From Paralithodes platypus (taxonomy: Eukaryota > Arthropoda > Malacostraca > Decapoda > Lithodidae), in contig CM064506.1 in NCBI GenBank assembly GCA_032716605.1, positions 22,310,412 through 22,374,411 of the forward strand: 64,000 bases of DNA, in the 5' to 3' direction. Within the stretch, counting starts at the first letter, position 1, and each line of letters begins with the position of its first letter. Positions 9,917 through 18,255 of the stretch are shown in pieces. The position numbers and the translations under genes were made by a program. The notes beneath the pieces were generated by a model that saw only the letters and a list, made by a program, of their open reading frames with translations, made no database searches and was not told the DNA's origin.

Positions 9917-10189
9917 TAAGGAAGGAATGATATAAAAGGTAAACAGGAAGGGTATATATAGAGGGTGGAGGATCAGAGGAGGCGGAAAACAGGGGGCAAA
10001 AGTCTGCTATTGGTGGAAGCGTAAACTAGGAGAGAGAAAGGGGTTAACCGCTTCACGCATGCGCACTGGATGCGGGATGGTGGTCAGTAGGGGGGGTCGA
10101 AGCTAATTGGCTGCGTGTCGAGGGGCGTGGCCTAAGTTGTGTGGCGCCTGCAGAAGACGAAGCTGAAGGAGGTAGCGCGGGGGGCTGCG

Positions 10190-10690
10190 TCAAGGGCACC
10201 GGGGGGCGAGGAGGGGTGTTAGGTCCTGTAGGGTAGTGCCTTTTGGCAGAAGGAAGGATCTGAAGGTCCAGAGTTTGGTTGTTGATGTTGGGATGTAAGG
10301 CTTGGATATAAAGCTTCGAGTATAGGTAATCTCCTTGGGTCTCCTTGGGTCACTTTCTTTATCGAGTATGGTGGTGTGTTTCTCTAACTCGTTGCGTGTG
10401 AGGTGAGGGTGGTTAGGGGTGAGATAGTGGTCTTTGATGGCTCCAGCCTGAAGGTGAAGAGTTAACCGACGTGAAAGACGAGTCTGCGTCATACCAATAT
10501 AGGAATGAGGTCCACAGTCCTCATAATTACAGGTATGTTGGTAAATGACGTGATCGTCGGTCATCGGGCTCTTTATCTTGGTGGAGGCTGGTTTGTTGCG
10601 GAGAACGAGGTTGGAGGTCTTGGGGGATTTGTAATAAATTATTAATTTGATTTTGTTTTGTTTTCCAACCAACCCGGAAAACAAAATCAA
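10190..10690 (-). pseudogene. Penelope-like GIY-YIG endonuclease domain, left arm
   Basis: The frame contains the segments IYYKSPKTSNLVLRNKPAS and HVIYQHTCNYEDCGPHSYIG, then MTQTRLSRRLTLHLQAG. The V-IYQHTC and YIGMTQTRLSRRLTLH pattern, with a C-x4-C-like pair before the YIG, is the GIY-YIG nuclease fold at the C-terminus of Penelope-like reverse transcriptases. The reverse transcriptase core is absent, because the copy is truncated at the palindrome centre. A 10-bp tandem duplication (CTCCTTGGGT repeated near 10330) shifts the frame after DKESDPRR, so the last 53 residues are not the genuine tail. It would act in the nucleus on target DNA if intact; here it is a broken fragment. Confidence 0.8.
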
Positions 10691-11276
10691 ATTAATAATT
10701 TATTACAAATCCCCCAAGACCTCCAACCTCGTTCTCCGCAACAAACCAGCCTCCACCAAGATAAAGAGCCCGATGACCGACGATCACGTCATTTACCAAC
10801 ATACCTGTAATTATGAGGACTGTGGACCTCATTCCTATATTGGTATGACGCAGACTCGTCTTTCACGTCGGTTAACTCTTCACCTTCAGGCTGGAGCCAT
10901 CAAAGACCACTATCTCACCCCTAACCACCCTCACCTCACACGCAACGAGTTAGAGAAACACACCACCATACTCGATAAAGAAAGTGACCCAAGGAGATTA
11001 CCTATACTCGAAGCTTTATATATCCAAGCCTTACATCCCAACATCAACAACCAAACTCTGGACCTTCAGATCCTTCCTTCTGCCAAAAGGCACTACCCTA
11101 CAGGACCTAACACCCCTCCTCGCCCCCCGGTGCTCTTGACGCAGCCCCCCGCGCTACCTCCTTCAGCTTTGTCTTCTGCAGGCGCTACACAACTTAGGCC
11201 ACGCCCCTCGACACGCAGCCAATCAGCTTCGACCCAACCTACTGACCACCATCCCGCATCCAGTGCGCATGCGTGA
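10684..11276 (+). pseudogene. Penelope-like GIY-YIG endonuclease domain, right arm
   Basis: The protein is identical to the left-arm copy through KEKHTTILDKESDPRR-equivalent positions, then keeps the genuine frame: LPILEALYIQALHPNINNQ, a typical end of the GIY-YIG domain. A proline-rich low-complexity tail ends at TAA. The first codons after the palindrome centre (from 10647) are readable only because the left arm is open in that frame; the real element sequence starts near 10684. The reverse transcriptase domain is absent. The downstream pLTR-like segment (11277-11490) holds CpG-containing sequence, a TATATATA stretch near 11370 that could serve a promoter, and the hammerhead-like motif. Confidence 0.8.
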
Positions 11277-11413
11277 AGCGGTTAACCCCTTTCTCTCTCC
11301 TAGTTTACGCTTCCACCAATAGCAGACTTTTGCCCCATGTTTTCCGCCTCCTCTGATCCTCCACCCTCTATATATACCCTTCCTGTTTACCTTTTATATC
11401 ATTCCTTCCTTAC

Positions 11414-11450
11414 TTGATAATGCTGGTTGTCCAGTGAAACGCGTCGTATA
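11414..11450 (+). ncRNA. Hammerhead-ribozyme-like motif, right arm
   Basis: Mirror copy of the motif at 9881-9916. Stem II is CTGG (11423-11426) with CCAG (11431-11434). GAAAC is at 11436-11440 and the putative cleavage triplet GTC at 11443-11445. Position equivalents 3 and 8 of the hammerhead core read T and A instead of C and G, so they could still pair. Confidence 0.5.
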
Positions 11451-11490
11451 TCCTGTATCATCATGTACATTTATGTAACCCTGTACCACC

Positions 11491-11612
11491 ATGAATTTTG
11501 CTCATCTCCTTCATCTACTTCCTGCCACCCAGCGAAAACTCATCAGAGACCTGGAAACTTTGAATAATAAAATTTCCAACGCAGAAATTGCCATTTCTTT
11601 CAACCTCGTATG

Positions 11613-11619
<7 letters not shown>
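11491..11619 (+). pseudogene. Penelope-like ORF, N-terminal fragment, right arm
   Basis: MNFAHLLHLLPATQRK through ISFNLVCIK is identical to the left-arm N-terminus. It is then replaced by poly(A) and (TA)n at 11620-11690. The truncation into poly(A) lies about 30 bp before the end of the left copy. Confidence 0.6.
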
Positions 11620-11682
<63 letters not shown>

Positions 11683-11713
11683 ATTATATAGTATATATTA
11701 TATATGTGTGTGA

Positions 11714-12785
11714 TTTTTTTTTTTTCAATGTGAATGAGGGAGATAAAAGGCATAACTGCCTGCAGCGAGTGCCTCCCCCAGATTTGAACGAGTGACAGGG
11801 CCAAAATCAAGGGATGTTCGAGATAAATGCCTGGACACACGGAGTTTGAAGCAATTTAAGTCATAGGAAGAGGGAAAGACTGATTCTGGGAGAGAGTTCC
11901 ATAGCTCAGCAGTTGAATAGAAGAAAGTCTGAGAATAGCGCTTCACTCTTGGGTTGGAGAGTTGCACAGAGTAGGGATAGAATTGTGTTGCAAGGCGGGT
12001 ACTACGTACCCTACGTAGAGGAGGTGGTATACACTGGGAAAGCTCCGAGGAACACTGATTATTGTAGTAGCGATAGAATAGCGAGAGAGATGCAACATTG
12101 CGGCGAAGAGAGAGAGAGAGATTGCAGAGAGTTGGTGAGTGGATGGGAGTTAATGATACGAAAGGCTTTCCTTTCTACTTTGTCTAGGAGTGCGGTGTGA
12201 GAGGATCCTCCCCACACATGTAAACAATACTCAATACAAGAACGCACTGTGCCCCTGTACAGAGCAAGAAGCTGCGCAGTTGTAAAGAACCCCTTGAGGC
12301 GGTTGAGCACACCCAGCTTCTGGGAGGCTGCCTTAGCGAGACTGGTAATAAGGTCTTTCCAAGTGAGAGCAGAAGAAAAAGAGACACCGAGGACATTAAG
12401 AGAAGATAAAGGGTTGATTTTTGTATTGTTGAAGAATAAGAGGTAGTGCTCTGGAGGTTCCTGATGGGTAGTAAGATGGATAAATTGAGTTTTGGAAGCA
12501 TTAAATGTAACTAGGTTTTTCAATATCCCAACTGGAAATAGTAGCTAGATCAGAAGATAAGTATTTTATGGCTTCATTACTTTGCTTTTGAGGGACTGCT
12601 GGCTGGGGCGTTCTGGAAAACTAATTGAGTGGTGTAAAGTAGAGTCATCTGCATATGAATGGATGGGACTGGATGTACAGTCGAGAAGATCATTTATGAA
12701 CATTAGAAAGAGAATAGGAGATAGGACAGAACCCTGAGGAACACCGGAGTTGATAGGATGAGGAAATGAGCGATGGCCGTCCATG
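11714..12785 (-). pseudogene. Jockey-like LINE ORF2, C-terminal half, 5' truncated
   Basis: From 12784 the minus strand reads NSGVPQGSVLSPILFLMFIN, then HSYADDSTLHHSI: these are the PQGSVLSP and YADD motifs of a LINE reverse transcriptase. After a frame change, FNASKTQFIHLTTHQ, LTWKDLITSLAKAASQKLG and CIEYCLHVWGGSSHTALLD follow as the thumb region. The C-terminus is SNPRVKRYSQTFFYSTAELW and NSLPESVFPSSYDLNCFK. A poly(T) at 11713-11724 is the element's poly(A) tail. Endonuclease, fingers and ORF1 are missing. At least two frame breaks and a stop make it inactive. The LWNSLP and HVWGGS blocks resemble Jockey/CR1-group proteins. A small piece of the same 3' end is at 40495-40610. Confidence 0.85.
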
Positions 12786-12966
12786 TGTGTGTGCGTGTGT
12801 GTGTATTGTTAATTCTTTCGCTCAAGACCCTACTCCAGCTCCTTTTTCTCTCCACCAAGTTTTTCTCTGTTTTGTATGTTATCTTTGCAATCCATCTCCA
12901 GAGGGCTTTTTCCGGTGACTCCTGATCCACGACTCTATTTTAGCGCATTTTGAACATATTTTGTAG

Positions 12967-13180
12967 TACAGACCGTTCATTCTAGGTTGGGCAGAAATCG
13001 TAACCTCTAACCTCTGTATCTCAAATAGGGTTAGAGCAAATGAGCTGTCAATGTATACACATATTCCCTAGACAAGTCTTCCTATTTGGTAGAAATATTT
13101 TCTCGATTATTCTAGTCCTTTTTGAGTTATGAGAGGTTAGAGGTTACGATTTCTGCCCAACATAGAGTGAACGGACTATA
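12967..13180. mobile_element. MITE family J, near-perfect palindrome
   Basis: The terminal inverted repeat is over 45 bp: GGGCAGAAATCGTAACCTCT at the left is matched by AGAGGTTACGATTTCTGCCC-type sequence at the right. It is preceded by CCGTTCA and followed by TGAACGG. The element is 214 bp with TA at both borders, consistent with a TA target duplication. Confidence 0.85.
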
Positions 13181-13359
13181 GTATCGGAAAGTGGATAACA
13201 TAGTAGATTATAATACGTGACTTAATTCATAATACAAGTCTGATTAAGAAGCGACCAGATAAGAGCTTCGGATAATATTGATGAATATTTATGTCCAGCC
13301 ACATCGTGTTTTACATCTCGCCCTTCAGCCCTATGAATAACTTTTCTTTCATTCCGGCC

Positions 13360-13600
13360 CCCCTCTCTCTCTTCCTCTCTCTCTCTCTCTCTGGTGGATG
13401 GGGATAGAGCCTTCTGCTTGTCTATCCTTACCTTCAACTAGTGTAACAAATTATATGTGAACATTAATTCTGGACTGCCTAGTAGTATGTGTATCTATAT
13501 AGCTCTATGTAACTCTCTCTCTCTCTCTCTCTCTCCTTATCTCCATCATCTCTGACCACCCTCTCCACCACCACCACCACCACCACCTTCTCCATCACAC
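13360..13600. repeat. (CT)n and (CAC)n microsatellites
   Basis: CT runs lie at 13363-13392 and 13516-13536, with a CCA run at 13565-13590. The sequence between them shows nothing recognisable. Confidence 0.7.
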
Positions 13601-13654
13601 CGCTCATTTCCCTTCCCCGACGCTTTCTCCCTCGCTTGGTCTCTTTCGTTTCTT

Positions 13655-14500
13655 GACCACCACTTTACCTCGAGACTACCACTTTATTTCGTGACCACTT
13701 TATCTCGAGACCACTTTATCTCATGACCACTTTATTTCATGATAACTTTATTTCATGTCCACTTTATGTCATGACCACTTTATCTCATGACCACTTTATC
13801 GCATGACCACTTTATCTCATGACCACTTTATTGCAATGACTTCTTTATCTAGTGACCACGGTATCTCATAACCACATTATTTGATAACCACTTTATCTAA
13901 TGGACACTTTATTTCATGGCTACTTTATCTCATGACCACTTCGTCTCATTACCACTTTATCTCATGACCACTTTATCTCATGACCACTTTATCTCATGAC
14001 CACCTAATTTCATGACCACTTTATCTCATGACCACTTTATCACATAATCACTTTTCTCATGACCACTTTATCTCATGACCACACTATCTCATCACCATTT
14101 TATATCATGACCACTTTATCTCATGACCACTTTATCTCATGACCATTTCTTATAATGACCACTATATTTTATGACCACTTTATAATACGGCCACCTCATA
14201 TCCTCACCACTTTGTCTCATTGACACTTAATCTCACGACCACCTCATATCATCACCACATTGTCTCATTGTCACTTAATCTCACGACCATTTAACTTCAC
14301 TACCACTTTGTATCATGGCCACTTTCTTTCATAACCACTTCGTCTCCACCACTTAGCCTCATAACCACTTCACTTCTTCGTTTCACCACTTGCAACTTCA
14401 CCTCATTACCACTTTACATGTTCTTACAACCACTCCTTCTCACCACTATTTCGCGTCATGACCACTTTAGAGCCACGCCAATCCGCCTCTTGGTAATTTT
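13655..14500 (+). repeat. Degenerate 16-bp minisatellite
   Basis: About fifty loosely conserved units of TGACCACTTTATCTCA with many substitutions and length variants. Divergence rises toward 14200-14500, suggesting an old array with a younger core near 13920-14120. Confidence 0.9.
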
Positions 14501-14579
14501 GTATCACCACCACTTTATAGCTTCACCATATTAGATCAATAATTCGCAAAGTGGGTTTTCTGGCTTTGAGAAATGTAAG

Positions 14580-14774
<195 letters not shown>

Positions 14775-14904
14775 ACACATATATTATATATAAAGTTTGA
14801 TTAATAGCTTGGACATAGACACTAATTGCCATTCCATTAATGCCTGATTACATTTGGAAACATTGCTAATTGACATTCAGTAGCGGCAGTTAACATTTGT
14901 AGAT

Positions 14905-15101
14905 TGTGACGCATTTTGACAGTTTATTCTGGCTATCATTAGACGATTTTATACAGCTTAAGAAGGATCTGTGGGTATTATAAGGGTGAATACTATCTAA
15001 GTTAACCTCCTGGCTCCCATATACCCTTACTAATCTATATAAAATCGTCAAATAATAACCAGAAAACAACAGAAATGCGACGTCGTACCTTCAAGGGTTA
15101 A
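14905..15101 (+). mobile_element. MITE family B, variant B3
   Basis: Contains TTATTCTGGCTATCATTAGA, CAGCTTAAGAAGGATCTG and its mirror ATAAAATCGTCAAATAATA. It ends AAGGGTTAA at 15098-15101. The right TTAA doubles as the left border of the adjoining family A copy. Confidence 0.75.
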
Positions 15102-15335
15102 TGGAAGGTTTTAGTTTGCTCCCTAGACCTCCTTCAAGGCTATAAAGAATCCCCTAATACACCCTTTTTGATATATCTGTACATATGTCGGTAGAATAAT
15201 GTCCCAATTGAAGACCTGTTCCTCCTAAATCGCTGATTCGCTATCTCTCGCCAAGAAAAATCGACACCTAGATCGCACAAAAAGACATAAAATTGACAAA
15301 GGAATGTGGCAAATTACTTAAATCACATTATGATG
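15098..15335 (-). mobile_element. MITE family A, truncated
   Basis: Starts at the TTAA shared with the preceding B3 element, with TTTGCTCCCTAGACCTCC, GTCGGTAGAATAATGTCCC and TCGACACCTAGATCGCAC. It is cut by a (TA)n run before the other terminus. Confidence 0.75.
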
Positions 15336-15338
15336 ACG

Positions 15339-15339
<1 letters not shown>

Positions 15340-15371
<32 letters not shown>

Positions 15372-15471
15372 CACAAACAAACAAACTCAAAGGGGCTCAA
15401 ATACAATGCATTTCCAAGGCTAACAAGTCGGTATTGTTCTGCCTCACACATTATATGCAAGAGACACTCAG

Positions 15472-15531
<60 letters not shown>

Positions 15532-15565
15532 ACACACAGACACACCTACAAACACACACACACAA

Positions 15566-15596
<31 letters not shown>

Positions 15597-15602
15597 CCTA
15601 CA

Positions 15603-15638
<36 letters not shown>

Positions 15639-15766
15639 CACACAGACGCATAAAGGAGCACATGTACAATGCATTTCCAAGTTTAATTAGTCAGTATTGT
15701 TCTCCCAACCACATAATACTCGGAGGCACAAATACATTCACAACCATTCTCAAGCAGTCACACACA

Positions 15767-15804
<38 letters not shown>

Positions 15805-15830
15805 TACACATGCAAGCTTCCACAAAAGGG
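15340..15830. repeat. (AT)n and (AC)n microsatellites with a duplicated flank
   Basis: AT run at 15341-15368; AC-rich runs at 15474-15645 and 15763-15800. The unit ACAATGCATTTCCAAG plus CAGTATTGTTCT-like sequence occurs at 15403-15445 and again at 15666-15700, so the AC array lies between two copies of a duplicated flank. Confidence 0.85.
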
Positions 15831-16040
15831 GTGTTGAAATAACCATCATTTCCAACGAAGAACAGATATTCCAATTACACAAAGCCAACTAAAAGAAGGT
15901 ATGCATTTGTCATCTAACCATCACCCTTTATTTGTGTATATTGTTTTACTGCATCATGTAATTGCATATTCATTATAGTGATTGCTGCATATACTCAGCT
16001 AGTACACACACACACACACACACACACACGTATATATATA

Positions 16041-16193
16041 ATTCAGTTTCAAAATGGCTTTAAAAAATAAACAGGCTTCGAACTATATCACTTAACCTTT
16101 CTTACTACCACAGATCTGTCTTAAACTGCATAAAATCGTCTGAATAGAGCTAGAATAATATTGATCAGACGTCGCCGGTACAGTACGGGTTAA
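16041..16193 (-). mobile_element. MITE family B, truncated at a (TA)n run
   Basis: CAGGCTTCGAACTATATCAC, TACTACCACAGATCTGTC and GACGTCGCCGGTACAG, ending GGGTTAA, are the family B landmarks in minus orientation. The far third is missing. Confidence 0.75.
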
Positions 16194-16255
16194 TTAACAA
16201 TAAATAGGATATAGCATTGAGTGATGGGATATTAGACCGGGTTACCAGTGAGAGT

Positions 16256-16619
16256 TTAAGAGGGAATGGGTCGTTTTTCTGGTCCCCTACTGCTTCATGC
16301 TTAGCCCCATTTGTGTTCATGTTTTAAAACGTTAGGCTTGGTGGTTTGGTGATTTTAAGACCTTTCACCCCATTTCTTTGTCAAAATCAAGGTATTTCGT
16401 GCCATTTAGGCGTTGATTTTTTCGAGTCTGTAATTTTAAAGGAACTGGCCTTCGGCCGGAACATTTTTCTACCGAAAAATTTACAAATTTATCTTGAAGG
16501 GTGGTCTTGGGGGGTGTTCTTTAAGCTTGATGGAGGCCTATCGAGGAAACTAAGACAAATATATATATGTAAATAAGAAAATATACAACACAAAATAGCA
16601 AAATCCATTGAAATGTTAA
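16256..16619 (+). mobile_element. MITE family A copy
   Basis: TTAAGAGGGAATGGGTCG opens it. GGCCTTCGGCCGG and ATTTTTCTACCGAAAAAT form the two hairpins. The usual GAGGCCTATCGAGGAAACTA is near the right end, whose terminus has decayed. Confidence 0.8.
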
Positions 16620-16729
16620 CTAGGTTGAACCAGTAATTTTTAGGGGCTCGAAACACACTTTGTAATTATGTGAAGGCGCGAAATGGGAGAACAACATTTA
16701 TCATAATCTTGCTGAGTACGAGTTATGTT

Positions 16730-16790
16730 GTGTTTGTGTTGTGTTTGTGTTGTGTTTGTGTTGTGTTTGTGTTGTGTTTGTTGGCTGGAT
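16730..16790 (+). repeat. Short 11-bp minisatellite
   Basis: About five units of TTGTGTTTGTG. It is similar in composition and length to the 11-bp unit at 29640-31615. Confidence 0.7.
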
Positions 16791-16891
16791 TACTTATTAT
16801 TGTTCAAGTTGAAGATGTTTGGGTTGGGGCTGATTTGATACCATTGGGTTCTCGCTCGGATAGAGATGAGTGTGTTACTGTGTCTCTTTTA

Positions 16892-17003
16892 GTTACAATA
16901 GGACTTCAGAGGCTATCAACCCTTCTGGATTATTAAGCCGGCACACTGCAAATCAAGTAAATTTTCAGGACTTGAGCCTCTTTTCGAGAACCCCAGTCCC
17001 TTG
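16892..17003 (+). repeat. Dispersed repeat G, copy 2
   Basis: GACTTCAGAGGCTATCAACC, CTGGATTATTAAGCC and GCACACTGCAAATCAAG are followed by TTCGAGAACCCCAGTCCCTT. Confidence 0.75.
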
Positions 17004-17096
17004 ATAATGTGTCGTGTTGCTCGTCTGTGTGTGTGTGTGTGGGGGGGAGGGGGGGGGGGGGCTGATAGGGAGAGCAGGTGATAGTGTCTGGAATTG

Positions 17097-17340
17097 GTTT
17101 AGGGGAGACTTCCACTGGAGGGATATCTTTCTGGACCCCTTTCTCCCTCATGTTTAGTCCCATTGCTTTTGAGATTTTATGACGTTCGCCCCTTTAATTT
17201 GGCATTTTTAAGAACTTTCGCCCCATTCCTGTAAATTTTAGACTTTTCGTGCCAATTAGGAGTCGAATTTTTCCTGGCGAGCGACAGCAAACCTGTAATA
17301 TAAGAGGAACCGGCCGAAAAATTAACAAATTAATCTTGAT
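17097..17340 (+). mobile_element. MITE family A, subtype A-prime, truncated
   Basis: The left end has CTTCCACTGGAGGGA, close to the CCACTTGAGGGA of subtype A-prime. Body landmarks CCCATTGCTTTTGAGATTTT and GGCGAGCGACAGC follow. The right end is missing after ACAAATTAATCTTGAT. Confidence 0.75.
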
Positions 17341-17430
17341 TTTCCGTCCATTAGTTATCGAGAAATCAGCTGCTAAGGTATTCAATTTACTATCAACTTA
17401 AATTAAATCGAGTCAAGGTAGTGTCTCGTG

Positions 17431-17434
<4 letters not shown>

Positions 17435-17495
<61 letters not shown>

Positions 17496-17568
17496 GTTGT
17501 GCGTGTGTGGGGGGGGGATGTCTCTCACTCACTCTCACTCTCATTCTCTCTCTCTCTCTCCCTATCTC

Positions 17569-17623
<55 letters not shown>

Positions 17624-18020
17624 ATGTGTGAGGGTGTGGATGTATGTGTGGGGGAGTCTCTCTCTCACACACTCTCTCTCTCTCTCTCTCTCTCCCTGCA
17701 TGTGTGTGTGGGTGTGGGTGTGTGGGTGTGTGTGTGATTGGGTGTGTGTGTGTGTGTGTGTGTGTGGGTGTATAAGAAGGGCATCTCGGTGGCATTTATA
17801 CATTATTTCAAGGGCGGCTCAACTGCGCATTGGATTCCGGTCGATGAACCGGTCGAATTCCTTCATCGGTGGGAGAGAGTACGAGAGAGTGTGTGTGTGT
17901 GAAAGTGAGAAAGTGAGAGAGAGTTCGTGAGTGAGAGAGAGAGAGTGTGTGAGAAAGTGAGAGAGAGAGAGAGTGAGTGAGAGTGAGAAAGTGAGAGAGA
18001 GTTCGTGAGTGAGAGTACAA
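17435..18020. repeat. Compound GT/CT/GA microsatellite tract
   Basis: (GT)n at 17440-17493, (CT)n at 17545-17618 and 17660-17695, (GT)n to 17770, and GA-rich degenerate repeats at 17870-18015. An 80-bp non-repetitive island at 17775-17860 lies between them. Confidence 0.85.
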
Positions 18021-18255
18021 AGGAGTACAAATAAAATCAAGCAACAACAGATCTAGTGACCCTTCTAGGCTGCTTGTCCTCCAAAACACTGAGGATTAAG
18101 TGTCCAAACAGTGGTTTAGAGTGGGTAAGGGAACATTGGAAAGGGAACTACTGCCCTGTAATGTCCGTGGCAGGATTAGGAAGTTAGTAGGGGACAGATG
18201 GGTTAGTAACTGAGGGGGGGATAAAATAAAGTTATTCATTTACAAACGCAGTCAG

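Larger units (their letters stand above)
9680..11619. mobile_element. Head-to-head pair of truncated Penelope-like elements
   Basis: Positions 9712-10666 and 10676-11619 are reverse complements of each other over about 945 bp with very few differences. The main ones are a 10-bp tandem duplication near 10327-10347 in the left arm and small changes such as AGGGGGCAAAAG against its partner. The centre is AACCAACCC at 10667-10675 between TTTTCC and GGAAAA. Each arm, read outward, contains the C-terminal GIY-YIG domain, a pLTR-like noncoding segment with a hammerhead-like motif, and the N-terminal start of another element. The arms are joined at their 5' truncation points. Confidence 0.85.

Noticed and set aside
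10647..10690. Extension of the right-arm GIY-YIG frame upstream of the palindrome centre as a real protein start.
   Set aside because: That segment is the complement of the left arm; the open frame there is accidental and the element is 5' truncated.
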